A program made the translations under genes and the position numbers. Below are positions 22,204-33,747 of a stretch of DNA of 64,000 nucleotides, piece by piece. The number at the start of each line of letters is the position of its first letter. Position 1 is the stretch's first letter. Source of the DNA: Bursaphelenchus xylophilus (Eukaryota; Nematoda; Chromadorea; Rhabditida; Aphelenchoididae); the NCBI GenBank assembly GCA_904066235.2, contig CAJFCV020000003.1:6510001-6574000 (forward strand). The letters run 5' to 3'. Under the pieces are notes generated by a model, which saw only the letters and a program-made list of their open reading frames with translations, ran no database searches and had not been told where the DNA came from.

Positions 22204-23296
22204 TGCCGGAGGGCAAAGTCGGCTAAAAATATAAAAATTAAGCTCACGGATAAAAACCCAGTCGTCCTTGAACACGAAAAGCGAAATCCGAATAATTAAA
22301 TTAAAAACAAAGCAATTAGTTGCGCATTACCTTGGCAGTTCGAGCAGGGTAAGAAACGCCGGCAGAAAAATTGAGTGTATCTCGCTTAAGTGTGTTCTAC
22401 GCCTGTAGCGATGGAGTAAGTTCTGGGCGCCGTCCGACTTAAAGAGATACCCCTCCCTCTTACGGAAACTCTGCTCCAAGGCGAAATCCATTAAAAAAGA
22501 TGCCGAGCACGGCGGAAACCGCATTGTTTGCTCATTTGTTATGCCCGGACTGATAACTGACGGACTACCCGGTTTTAGCCTTTAATCCCATCAACACCTT
22601 CACTTTTACCACCAGCAAACAAGCACTCAATTGATCTCGAGAAGGGCATTTAAAAAGAAATCCCGCGCCTTCGGGATAGAATGACCTTTCCTGGATGACG
22701 GGACCAGTTCGCTCCACTTATCAGAATTCCGTCATTCACGCCGCCCCGAATGACCCTCAACGAAAATAAAACTTTACTCAAGACGCGACGAAAGGGAAAT
22801 CCCTGAGGGCACAACAATGAGGTTACGACACCCCCGGGATACCTTACACCGCCGAAGGGAAGTTTTGCCGTGATCGAAGCGCCTTTTCTTTTCTCGGAAA
22901 TGCCTCCGGCGCCTTCCTTTCCGATTCAACGTTGCTCCAGCTGAAGTTGGTTCCGAGCTTCGAACGGCGTCGCGCCGACTCTCAATTTTCGTAATAAATC
23001 CGTATATAAACCGTGGAGACCAAACAAACGCCGGGATCTGAACGGACTTGACAGTTGAAGTCTCACCTTGAAAGATTTCTAGCTTCGGATTGACTTCAGA
23101 ATCTTTCTTACACAGCCCCCCTTACCAACACGCCCACTCCCATTCTTATCAGTAAGCGACGATAAGACCGGTCGTACTTGTTCCCGCGCGGCTGGAATCG
23201 CCCTGATCATGAGATGAATAATGCCTCAGGCTTCCGGACATCTTCAGATTAACCGGTCTATCGGAACGGCGAAAACATTTTACATTTATATACCAT
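22204..23296. other. Intergenic region, GC-rich upstream DNA
   Basis: About 1.1 kb upstream of the MAM-type gene is visibly more GC-rich than other spacers here. It holds a TATATAAA at about 23002 on the plus strand that could be a TATA box, but no gene follows it closely on that strand. I see no RNA gene. Confidence 0.4.
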
Positions 23297-25908
23297 TTAT
23301 TTAATGTCATGTCGCCAGAAAAGGAGGCTTTTCACGCATCTCGGAGCCCGGACTCGTGGGTTCTTGCGTAACGTCAGCAAAAGATCGTATCGATCCACAT
23401 CTTTCCGAATATCCTTGGACAAAAAGAAGAACAGAATCTCGACTCCAGCCATCAATGTGAAACTGGTGTAAAGAGAGAGGGTACCGCCTATCTCGCCTGC
23501 AAATATCAATTCTTACATTAATGTAGCAAAATTGTATTTTTTGTAAATGTGGGAGCATCTCCATACAATGAAAATTAATTTAAACTACAATTGATGCATA
23601 CTATAATATAAATATTAATTAATTAAGAGTTTCGGATTTGTAATCTCATTAATAACACTCGAAATGTTCGGCCAAAGAAAGAAGCTCCGCCCCGAAATGT
23701 TTAAAAAGTGAAAACAAAATGCTATAAGCGGGATGTATACCTTGTTTTAATGTAGGCCAGATAATACAGAAAGTAATTATTGTTTACCTTTAAGGGAAAT
23801 GTTTGTAAAAACGGGGTGGTTAAATAATTTTGATTACCAAAAATAAAGTGCCATTCAGTGGACCGGTTACCGGCACGACTGTCACATGTTCTAAAGAATG
23901 GAATTAAAGTTTGACTTAATCCCGTCATCCAGAACCAGTCAAAGGTCCAGAAATACCTGGCCAATTGGCTGTCGTGTTTCGTGACCTCCTCGTTTAATAT
24001 AGCACATTGACGTGTTTCTATTGTGGGTTCTACATTAGCAGTGACTTTCAGCCATTGCCGGTTTAGAGTATTACTCCTCAGGGCCCTGGAGGGTCGGCCT
24101 TCTCGTAACACTGATCATGTTGAACCTCATATTAGTAAATCCTTTGCAACACCCTCAACCGAAGCATCGACAACGACGATCAGGACCCCTAATCAGAAGA
24201 TGTGGCAACGTTTTATTGGGTCACATTTCAAAGATTTGCGAGAATTGTGTTAAGGGCCAAACCCGTTCTGGTAAGACCAAAGAATTAATCCCTTATAATT
24301 AATCCCTTTTGCAGCCAGAGCCCTGAAAAGAGTTATCACCGACAAGATAACCGATGCCTGTTGTCGCCAACGATGTTCGGACGATGAACTTCGAGAGCGA
24401 GTTTGTTGCTAAGAATTCTGCCTTCCCTTCAGCTCCGTACAAAACCCCTGTTCTTTCCGTCTGTCAATTGTACACACTGTTTTTTCTGTTTATTTGTTGA
24501 ATAAACTTACTCAATATCTGCCAACCTTGCCGCGAGGATACGGTATGTCTTCTCTGGTAGACATTACGTGCAGTTATGTCACATTGGCTCTCATTTCCTG
24601 TCCTAAAGACAAACAAGTTACCTAATGTTTTTGAAAACATTCATGTTTTGAGCAAAAATCAAACCAAAACATTTAAAAAGACCGCAAAATACTTTACTGA
24701 CTGTAGTAAGTATACTTACCCCTGACTGCTGATCGAATAAGTAGTGTAACCAACAATTAATGATGACATCGCCCTAGTGTGACATTCGTTTACCGCTGGA
24801 AGTATCACTCTACTTTACATCTCGAATGAACTTTGGAAATATGCCAACCTTTAAAGATTCAAATTAAACGAACCTCTAGCGGCCAGCCCGAGGGTGCAGG
24901 GATTTTTTTCGTAAATTTCATCGTCTCCATTCGAGCTGAAACAATTTTAATTCTATGCCCTGACAATAAAGGATGGCTCATCTCCAAAATTACCCTGAAT
25001 ACAATCGAGTCCCGTTACAATTTGTGGAATTGGCCAAGAAATTGTACTTGTTCCACACGCAGAAGTTGTTTCTCCATTGTCGATCCGCATCCTCTTCCTG
25101 AGATAAAAATAGATGATATTTTTCCATCTTACTCCAGTAATCCCAGCTACTTCATAGGCCGTTCGTTTGCCTGGTTTAAGTGTAAAGGATGGTGTTCTGA
25201 ATACCGGTAATCTTACAGTATTCAATGTGTCCGTTGAGTAGAAAATGTAAACCTTCAACAAACTCAGACTTGTTCAAGCGCTTACTTTGGATAGTTTCAA
25301 AGTGTCTTGAACGGACAATGACAATCGATAATATTCAACCTTTTCTGGAACGGTCTCTCATTATTTGGAAGTAACAGACCGCGTTACCTGGGACCTGCAA
25401 CGCCCGAGTTATTGCCCCGATTACTTTTACGCAGTATCCGGTGGGAGTCCAAATACATGAAAATTGGCATTGGAATTGATTTCTATCTAGAATCACATTA
25501 CACCTGGTCGATTACAACTACTATTTAACCTTACTGACTGACTAAAGCGAAGTTTGCAGCCCCGTTACAATCTCGAACGCTGGGAAAAGGAAACCCTCTA
25601 AAACATGTGCGGATTTCGATTAATTTGTTTGATTACCTTATAAGTTCGGAACAAAGCAGAATTGTGAACGGTTTAAAATGTTGGACATTAATCCGATAAC
25701 TGACAGTCGTACTTCTGTTACGGGTCCATAGATAAAACAACTGAAGATACATCCCATATACAGCCAGGACGAACATGAATCCCGTAAAGACCCTTAGGCA
25801 AAATAAACAAACTTTATTGCAAAAAATAAATACCTTATTATAAGTTTGTGATTTGAACTCAGAAATCTGATACAAGCGATGGAAGCAAAAGTACAGAAGC
25901 GATTCCAA
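23297..25908 (-). CDS. Divergent DEG/ENaC-family cation channel subunit
   Basis: Members form trimeric sodium-permeable channels gated by touch, acid or peptides. The first membrane segment is visible in RVFTGFMFVLAVYGMYLQLF (25700-25790). It is followed by YRINVQHFKPFTILLCSELI, matching the post-TM1 region where the family has FPAVTICN. A beta-rich segment (VYIFYSTDTLNTVRLPVF, 25260-25200) matches the extracellular domain. The last exon holds GEIGGTLSLYTSFTLMAGVE, the second membrane segment with the family GG motif. Small exons with sparse cysteines lie between. The Cys-rich domain is poorly conserved, and the exons at 24440-24800 and 23730-24000 are tentative. Exact subfamily unknown. An insulin-like gene lies antisense inside an intron. 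Confidence 0.65.
24117..24412 (+). CDS. Insulin-like peptide, nematode beta type
   Basis: Two exons (24117-24270 and 24315-24412, 44-base intron) give 83 residues. The B chain is RRCGNVLLGHISKICENC: Cys-Gly, then 11 residues from the first to the second Cys as in insulin, plus an extra Cys three later. The A chain is ACCRQRCSDDELRERVCC, with CC-x3-C and an extra terminal Cys. The extra pair would form the fourth disulphide of the beta-type peptides. RQRR precedes the B chain and KR precedes the A chain, both processing sites. The hydrophobic leader after the first ATG is short, so the true start may lie in an upstream exon; the frame stays open upstream with more hydrophobic residues (VGLLVTLIMLNLILV). 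AATAAA lies at about 24499. Confidence 0.85.
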
Positions 25909-26053
25909 AATTGGGATAGCTTCTTTACAAGATATATGGATATTAGACCTTCGGAATGACTAGAAATCATCAAAAAGTGAAAACAATGGGTTCCCTACAG
26001 CATGCTGAACATAATAATAGGATAAAAGAAAAGAGAAGGTGGAATGCAATGTC

Positions 26054-27732
26054 TTATGGATATACGAAATATTCCCTCAGTTTGAGTAAAAAGAAAGTAA
26101 AAATCGGCAAAACAATATTGTCCCCCTTGTCTAGAGCGGCTTCCAGGATAGTGGAAAGAGAGTAGATAACAACGACGACAAGACCCATCTCACTCAACCC
26201 AAACAACGCTATGTGGGCCACAATCTGCCCGAAGAGCATCGCGGCTGATCCTTCAACCGTCTTCCTCAGCTTTACTCCCCATCGAATTCTGCCAAAATTG
26301 CTTCCAATCAGAGCAGCACAAGCGTCTCCCACACCCACTGTTATCACACCACTGTAATATGAGGGTCGTAGGGCATTCGAAGGCTCGCATAACATAAAGT
26401 CCAGTAGACTTGGGGCAAAAACACCTCCAATTAGGTGAATGGGGGTCAAAACAAGATTTCTGTTGTCTTGCCCATCCAGAAAAGGCAGCATGTTTGCATC
26501 CAAAGTATGACACCAAGGTTGCACCCGATGGACTCTCAAGATCTGAAACTTGTCGGCAATTCATTGCACATCTTACCTCCAGAATAATAAAGAATACAAT
26601 CACAATATGACCACAAAGTACAGTAAAGGGAGGATCATAAAGGAACCCAGAAATGGCGACGGCAGATACTGTAACGTGAAAAAACTTTCGATGCGAAGTC
26701 GTCACTTGGTTCACAAAATATGCAGTCCTCACACAGAATGCAACTGAAGCGAACACATTGATCAACCAGAAGAGCAGAAGACATCTTCTGCAATCACATT
26801 TGGTATTTCAAGTTTTTTTATTTACCGCGTGACTGAGCCATCATAAACCCGACCGAGTAAAGCAACAGGAAGATGGATTGGGTTGATCTCCAATTTCCAG
26901 GCAAAGACAACCAAGGCCACAAAAACATAAAACGCGAGGACAATATTGTGGGTCCAAGGATTGAGTTGTTTGAGGGCCTTACATGAATATCCAAAGGCGA
27001 GACTCACTCCATACCCGAGTAGTATTATTGTGACGTCAAACCTGTTGTAAGGCTCTGCCCAGTCAAACATTCTAAGTTAAATACATTTTAAAAACCAAAT
27101 TTTATAGCCAAAATATGAATTTCGTCCGAACAGATACCAATTAACAACGCACTCATGTCGATTCTTTATATCACAGATCATGTTAAGTTTGTTTACAAGC
27201 CTTTGAATAATTTAAGCAGTTGATATGTTGCAGTAGAATGATTGCATTAGCTCTGGCACATTAAATTTAGACAAGTTGCTCCAATTAATTCGCAGGGCTA
27301 AAAAATGTGTTAAAAATATTACAGTATTTGCCAGAAGAAAGATACGCTGACTTTACACCGGTTTAAGCGAACCTTGGCCCAGCTATGCCATATTCTAAGA
27401 CTGTGGCAAAGTATTCACTTAACCAGGGGGTCAGCACTAGAGTGGTGCGACTAATCACGAGGAATATACGCCGAGAAAGAGCTCGAACATAAGGTGAATA
27501 TCTAAAGATAGAGATGGCAATGACCTGAAGCAATGAGCCGCCGATCGGCCGGGTGTCAGGGAACAGACTGAAAGTTTTCGAGAAGACAAGAGGATGCCAT
27601 CGATCCTCCTCGAGAAAGGCGGGGCCAGAGACTGACCAGATAGATCCATCCGAGAGTTAGCCCGAAGAAAGTAAGTAACAGGCGTGCCGGATTAGAGCTG
27701 ATCACAAAGAGAGGCGCGGGGAGGGAGCGCAT
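26054..27732 (-). CDS. dolk-1: Dolichol kinase
   Basis: This polytopic ER membrane enzyme uses CTP to make dolichyl phosphate, the carrier for N-glycosylation, O-mannosylation and GPI anchors. The conserved C-terminal half is clear. TTSHRKFFHVTVSAVAISGF matches the ARKYFH segment of human DOLK, and FLDGQDNRNLVLTPIHL matches FLDERDSGPLILTHI. YYSGVITVGVGDACAALIGS, then KTVEGSAAMLFGQI, is the CTP-binding region. STILEAALDKGDNIVLPIF is near the C-terminus. N-terminal membrane segments are coded between 27070 and 27732, but their exon boundaries are uncertain: a frame change near 27560 needs an intron I could not place. The start ATG at 27732 is my choice. Confidence 0.85.
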
Positions 27733-27888
27733 CTGTCCAGGGAGTGCATCATCTGGCCACCATTCCCTCACCCCCGAACAGATGACGTCTCCGGAATGTG
27801 AACACCATCCTTCGCCCCTCTCTTTGATGTAATCCACTTTACACCAGTTCGAGATGACCCCTGATATTAAAACAAATCGGTTCGGCCC

Positions 27889-29014
27889 TCACCTTTCCTC
27901 CGTTTGTTCGGACTCTGCTGTCTTTAGGTCCTCCAACTTCTTTTGCAACTCACCAATATTACTGTAACAATGATAGATCAGGAATCAATTCATTGACGAA
28001 TATCTGTAGATTAAGCTTACCTCGTACGAACAACGGCCTGTTGTATATTCTGACTGATGTCCATCATGTCATTCAGTCTAAGACCACACTCCTTCATCCT
28101 CTGTCTGCGAGTTTTTATGGATTCAATGTGCTTCTGAATCTTCTCATTCATTGCTTTCTCTTCCTCCGAGCGAGGTTCCGGCAAGAACTTTGGAATCTCA
28201 GGGACTCGTTCACTACAGTCAGAGGGGAGTATCTCTTCAGCCAGGGGTTCATCACTTCGTTTGGCCAACCCTCGTTTCAGGAATTCTTTCTTCAGACGAT
28301 CCCGAACTTGTTCAGCCCTTGCCAACGCCTCTTTTTCGGCCAATACTGAATAATATCCTTAACTTGTATTACTCAAAACCTACCTCTTTCTTTTGCAGCC
28401 ATGGTTTTGTCTAACTCCGCCTCTTTCACATTGTTTAAGTGATCGATAACTTGTTTCTACAATTACTTTATATGATTGCAATCAAAAAAACTACCTGTTC
28501 CAACTTTTCCCTCAATTTATTCATCAATTCTTCGTTTCGATCATAAGCTGCGCGGGCGCTCTCTTCCACTTCATCGATCTCTTTCAAGAACTCGTCCAGA
28601 AGCTTCTGTTCTTCCTCAGTTCTCACAGGTTGCAAAACTGTTTCTTCTGCTTCCCTTTCTTTTTCTACTCGAGTCTTCTCCGCCTTATATTCAACAAAAT
28701 GTTGTTGGATGATATCCTTAAGAACTGTCAGATATTCATCTTCCTGAATCTTCAATTTATCATAGGCTTCCACCAACTGGCCGATCAATGTTTTATCGAT
28801 CTCCTAAAATAACTATGATCTTTATGATTGGGACCCACCTCTCCTCTTTGCTCCGCTTCCTTTAGAGATCCAAGCATGGCCAACAACTTTGTTTTTCCAA
28901 CTCTAATCGACTTTAAATTGGCCACTACTCCCTCCCGTTTTGTCTGCTGTAATGAGAATTATAAAATTTAGAATCCGTTATAAAATAACTCACAGTTTCT
29001 GATATGGTAGACAT
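27889..29014 (-). CDS. Coiled-coil protein of unknown function
   Basis: Six or so exons encode a highly charged, helical protein of about 300 residues starting MSTISETQTKREGVVANLKS. Long Glu/Lys/Arg-rich stretches with heptad spacing (for example YKAEKTRVEKEREAEETV and EKEALARAEQVRDRLKKEF) indicate coiled coils over most of the length; there is one proline-rich break (VPEIPKFLPEPRSEEE). No signal peptide or membrane segment. The start lies 20 bases behind the acceptor CTCTGTTTTAG. The end may be TGA at 27889 or seven codons further after a small intron. I do not recognise the family. Neighbour spacing suggests an operon with sws-1 and dolk-1. Confidence 0.75.
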
Positions 29015-29177
29015 TGCTGAGATGTTGATCAAAACTAAAACAGAGAGTAAAACGTAAATCAAGCCAAAAAAATATTATTATGATATTCAACAAAGGTCAA
29101 TTAAAAACTTCATAAGCCCATTAATTTATTTTTTGGAGATCAGAAAAAAAATAACCGAGTGGATATTGAGCTGAAAA
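29015..29177 (-). promoter_or_regulatory. Operon-type intercistronic region between sws-1 and the coiled-coil gene
   Basis: On the minus strand the spacer holds AATAAA (about 29125-29130) and, roughly 90 bases later, the acceptor CTCTGTTTTAG before the next ATG. This matches the classic nematode operon arrangement and supports co-transcription of sws-1, the coiled-coil gene and probably dolk-1. Confidence 0.65.
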
Positions 29178-29722
29178 TTATATTTCTTTCGTAAGATCTT
29201 TTGTGGTAGAGTAATACTTGATGTTCAGAGCATGCACAATCCTCAAGGCCGTCAGATGCTGACACTATAATTCAGGGTATTAGAACATCTCTCACAAATC
29301 ATACCAGATATGCCTTGGACTCCGTCATCACTAAAACAAAGATAACAAAGCAGATAAAACGTACCGATCTCTCTGAAGAAATAGCAGTTACAATGTCCAG
29401 CATTCATACGAATCTTATTCACCGGATGCCAGCTAGTTTCGTTTCCCACTTTGAAGAACGAAGGCCTTCGACCTCCTTCATCATGGAAGACGGCAATTCT
29501 TTTACCATCAATGATTTTTAGAGCATTCCTTACTGTTCGTTTCCCCAAAACCTTGGTCCACCTGTAACAAATTTCAATATGAACGTAAATTTACCTGTAA
29601 ATTCTTTTGATTTTAGATTTCATAGCCATCCGGTCATCCACATCATCAACACAAGACTTCATATATTCGTCAATATATTTTGGAAGGTTCGATTCAATGA
29701 CCATTGCTTTACCCCCCTCCAT
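29178..29722 (-). CDS. sws-1: SWIM-domain recombination factor SWS1/ZSWIM7
   Basis: SWS1 works with RAD-51 paralogues to promote homologous recombination. About 145 residues, close to human ZSWIM7 (140). The SWIM zinc motif is complete once two short introns are removed: HCNCYFFREI joins to VMTESKAYL and then CQHLTALRIVHALNI, giving CxC...CxH. The preceding segment NALKIIDGKRIAVFHDEG aligns with the family's beta region. The ATG at 29722 begins MEGGKAMVIES. The downstream coiled-coil gene starts 165 bases after the stop. Confidence 0.85.
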
Positions 29723-30116
29723 CTTCGATCAATAAAAGGTTCTCCGAAATGAATAAACAAAAAATCAAGACAAAAAGAAATACGACAGAACGATGACGGA
29801 TTTTTCCTAAAAAAATACTCAAGGCAAATAATTATAGTACCCAGCAGATGGTTCTTACACCGTTCGAGGCTTTCATTTTAGAAAATTACAATATAAAAAA
29901 AATATTTTGACCAAAAATTTTGGTCCAAAATATACGAGAAAAGGCGTCACGGTTACGGATTTTGTGGAAATAAATTCTTGAAAAAAAAATTTCTCCGAAA
30001 AGTTTTTGTAGAACAAGCCTGTGTTACTAAACTTAGTAGATCTAGATATATTATTGGCGGAAATGGAGAGCATAAAGTGATTCTAGATGCTGACGTTTGT
30101 GTGAGTTGCGAGAAAT

Positions 30117-33100
30117 ATGCCTCCAAGCTCAAAGATGGTTATTCTCCTTGCTATACTTGGTATTATTATCAGCTACTGGCCCTTCCTCCTTTTTGTCTCA
30201 TTTATTTTGATTGCGGCAATTTTAGGGTGAGTCGTATTAGTCATATTATCGTTTTTAGGGGGTTACTGTGCCTTTGGTACCTTGGAGAGAAATGGAGGGA
30301 CGAAGATAAGACTAACAATATCATTGAGTCTTCGAAATTCCGGCCTCATTTGCATGAACTTATCCAAGAGAGGCAGCCTTATTTGAGCGATCGGCTTGAC
30401 TATTTTGTGGTCACCGGACTTCCTCAAATTGATGATCTTATACATCAGGTATCTGTGTCTTTCAATTTGTGTTACTTTTTAGATTATTGACAATTTGATT
30501 CGGACTTACATTTTTCCGTGGTATTCCCAGTTATCTAGGAATCGCAGTTTTCCAAATAGCTTAAAAAGATGTGCTTGTAGAACATTGACAACATTGAGCA
30601 AAAGGTAATTTTTTGTCTTAAGATTTATTATTTCCTAGGCTTAAACGGGTGGATTGGACTGTATTGTTGACAAGACATGTGGTCGATGATGTTGCGTCTC
30701 ATTTTCGGTTGTTCCGATTGTCAAATGAACGACGGATGGAGCAAGATCGTCTTGTCAAGGAAGGACTTCTTAAGAAGTCTGAAGATCTGGAGTCCATCTT
30801 CTTTGATATGGAGCTTGAAATGGAAATGATGTATTGTCGAGATCTTATTTCAACCTCCACTGCCTATGAAAGTGGTAAGTAACTCTTACACTTTCCTTAT
30901 TTTATGATTTAGCTTGCTTACACGACCTCACGGATATCTTGCTCTTCTTGCTCATGCCTTCCGAGGAGTTTCGATCGAGACCTTTAAGGTTTTTAATCAG
31001 AGAAATCCTTATCGGGCGCGTGCTTATTCCTTTGCTCAACAAAGTCTGTGATTCCGACTTTATCAACCATTGCATCATAGTTTTGGTAAGTATCTTTTAT
31101 TAGATATTTATTATTGTTTTAGTTGAGTGATGTCAAATTAACCGCCGACGATTTCTTAATGATAATGCACAGATGTCGGTCAATTCAAGATCTTGAAGTA
31201 ATTCTGGAAGCTGCATATGGAGAACGATCAGTTTTATGTTCCCGAGATAATTCTGCCAACATTGATGATGCTAAGAAAGAAATACAAGCGCTAACTGCTC
31301 TTATCGAGCTGATAAAAAGGAGAATGAAGCGGTTAGAAAATTCCCCCATGAAGACTGAAGCTCATACAGTCTTCCGGAAGAAGTCTACCGAATCTGATAG
31401 GGTCATTCTTCCGATTACTTTGGTTTTGACAAACAATGTAGCCGTTACGTATTTTTCGGATTATTTGGCGGAAATTGGATATCAGCATTACCTTGACTGT
31501 TATCTTGCAATTGAAGGTTTCAAATCCAGCGTAGCCCATCAATTAAGAGCGATGGCCGGAGGCGTTACTTCTGATCCTGATTTTCAAGAAACAATGAAAG
31601 AAGCTTCACTATTTTTGTATAACCAATACCTCTCGGACACTGTAAGATTGTTCATTATTAGTGATTTACCGTTTTAGGCTCCGAGAAGAATTCCACTGGA
31701 AGAAAGTTTGGTTAATACTTTTCTGGTCAGAATGCGGAACGATGAGCCGTCTGATAGTTGGTTTGATCATATTCAATCTGAGGTGAAGTTTATTTACTTG
31801 TTTTACGGTCTAGTTTAAGATTGTGAGCGTTTTGTCATCTGAGAGGGCGTTTTATAATGATTTTACTCAATCTTCGTTCTACGAAAAAATGTTATGCGAT
31901 CTGGAAATAACGGACCTGGATGAAGTCAGTGGAAAATCACTCAATGAGGAAGTTTTTCTCACCCGCGACTGTAAACTGACAGTAGAAGTTGGGATGTTAG
32001 GAGTTGGCAGACAAAACAAGGGACCCGGTGCTCAATTTTATGCAGTTTACAGTGTAATAGTTAGAAGAATCGATAAAACGGGAGAAACTATATCATCCTG
32101 GAATGTAATCAGACGTTACTCGGACTTTTACAATTTCAATTCGGATATTCAAAAGAAGGTACCGTGCAATATTTCAAATTTATGGTTTTGTTTGAGTATC
32201 CAACTTTGAAACGAATTGAATTTCCGGCCAAAAAGACGTTTAATAATCTGAAGCAAAATTTTCTGGAGAAGAGATGTAAGGACCTCAATAAATATATGGA
32301 AGTAAGTCCATCTCAGTTATTAATGCTCGTTTTTCTTTTTACGGTTTCACCTTGATTATTTTTTTAGCAATTAACAAATACTTCGCTCCTCAATTCGACT
32401 CCTGGACTTTATGATGACTTATTGGACTTTTTAAATCAGAAAAAATACATAGGAATAAGTCAAAAGTTCTCTAAGAAGATTGCTTTGGCCATGGTAACAC
32501 CAATTATCGACAAAGTAAAGGCTATTAAAACAGTGGTAACAAATGTTCCCGATCATGTCACAAAAATGGGCAACGAGATCAACAAAGCCGCATCCAACAT
32601 TATGAAGGTAATTATTTTTAGTTTTCAGCCTTGTTATAAATCCTGTACTTGTTAGAGTGTCCCATAAGTTTTGCTGCTTTTCGGGGTTGATATTTGAAGT
32701 CTCATTACAGTATCTTAAACGACTGCAATCCTTATTTTTTGATACTGATAAAGCCGCCATCCCTTATACTAGTCGCGCCATGAAGTCCTAAGATCGAAGG
32801 TTCCACAAACCCCGTAATGCACTTCAGGATTCACACAATCTGATGACTCAAAAATCAGCAAGACTTATGGGACAACACACTAATACTTATTTTTTCCTAG
32901 AATAACACAACCTTGAAACATACAGAAATGGACTTCCAAAGAGTTGCTTCTTCGTTGGATCTGGAGGTCAGTGCTTTAGTTGTCGTATAAATTAGTTTTT
33001 AGGGTGACGATGAGAGTATTCCCCTTAGGGTTCTGTTGCTTTTTGTTAACGAACTGTTTGGTGTTGATGGCCGAAACCAATGGTTTAAGAGTCGAGTGAT

Positions 33101-33553
33101 CGCTGCTGTCCGTCATTTCCTTCATGCCGCCTTTGGAACATCTCTAAATAAGTTGATTATCGACTTTGTTAAAGATAAATCATCAGAATTAAGCGTGGCC
33201 AAGTACTTAACATTGTTAAGGTAGGAGAATGTTGTTTCTGTTTTACGTATTGTTTTAGGAATAGCCTTAAAATAAAACGAGTGAAACCAAGGCAAAACGG
33301 TGCCAAAACCCGCATCTTATCCCAGACATTGATGTATGCAGCCATTCCACCGGAACTGAAATTTGTTTTTGGGACAACATCCTCGTTGAACGCGGTGGCC
33401 AATTTCAGTGAAATGATACATCAGAAGGCTTTAAATCGACGCTTATGCTACGTTCTGATAGAGAGGCTCTTGCTCACCCTATTCCCCGAGGGCAATTTCC
33501 CTCAGCTTTTATCCAAATTGCACTCCAAAAGTCCAAGATTTATAGATATTTAG
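30117..33553 (+). CDS. Sorting nexin 13-like protein (PXA-RGS-PX-nexin C)
   Basis: SNX13/14/25-type proteins sit at ER-lysosome or lipid-droplet contacts, held by N-terminal membrane segments. Joining the first two exons gives MPPSSKMVILLAILGIIISYW and a hydrophobic hairpin, as in human SNX13. The PXA domain follows (LSDRLDYF ... FDMELEMEMMYCRDLISTS ... RFLIREILIGRVLIPLLNKV). Then come the RGS domain (LAEIGYQHYLDCYLAIEGF ... NQYLSDT), the PX domain (YSVIVRRIDKTGETISSW ... VIRRYSDFYNF ... FPAKKTFNNLKQNFLEKR) and the nexin C domain (ELFGVDGRNQWFKSR ... ALNRRLCYVLIERLLLTLFP). The ATG at 30117 is the upstream one of two in frame. A short mariner-type element interrupts one intron. Confidence 0.9.
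32655..32880. mobile_element. Short non-autonomous mariner-type element (MITE)
   Basis: The 226-base insert in an intron of the sorting nexin gene has imperfect terminal inverted repeats built on GTCCCATAAGT(T/C)TTGCTG and is flanked by TA on both sides. It has no coding capacity. The ends differ from those of the element at 15733-16970, so it belongs to another family. Confidence 0.8.
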
Positions 33554-33747
33554 GTAGTATTTTGTATAACATTTTTTATGCTTTTGTCATATTTTCTTCC
33601 CTTTATACCTTTAGCCACTGGATCCTGTCCCGCACTGTAATTCCTAGAAATATCATTCGATCTCTCACTTGCATTGCCATAATGCCAACGTATGCCTTAT
33701 ATTTAATAACTATACGCCTCAATGAAGATTTTTATCTCAATATATAT

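Noticed and set aside
22990..23020. TATATAAA as promoter of a hidden plus-strand gene
   Set aside because: No coding exon follows on the plus strand within a reasonable distance; the next plus-strand gene, the insulin-like peptide, is over 1 kb away.
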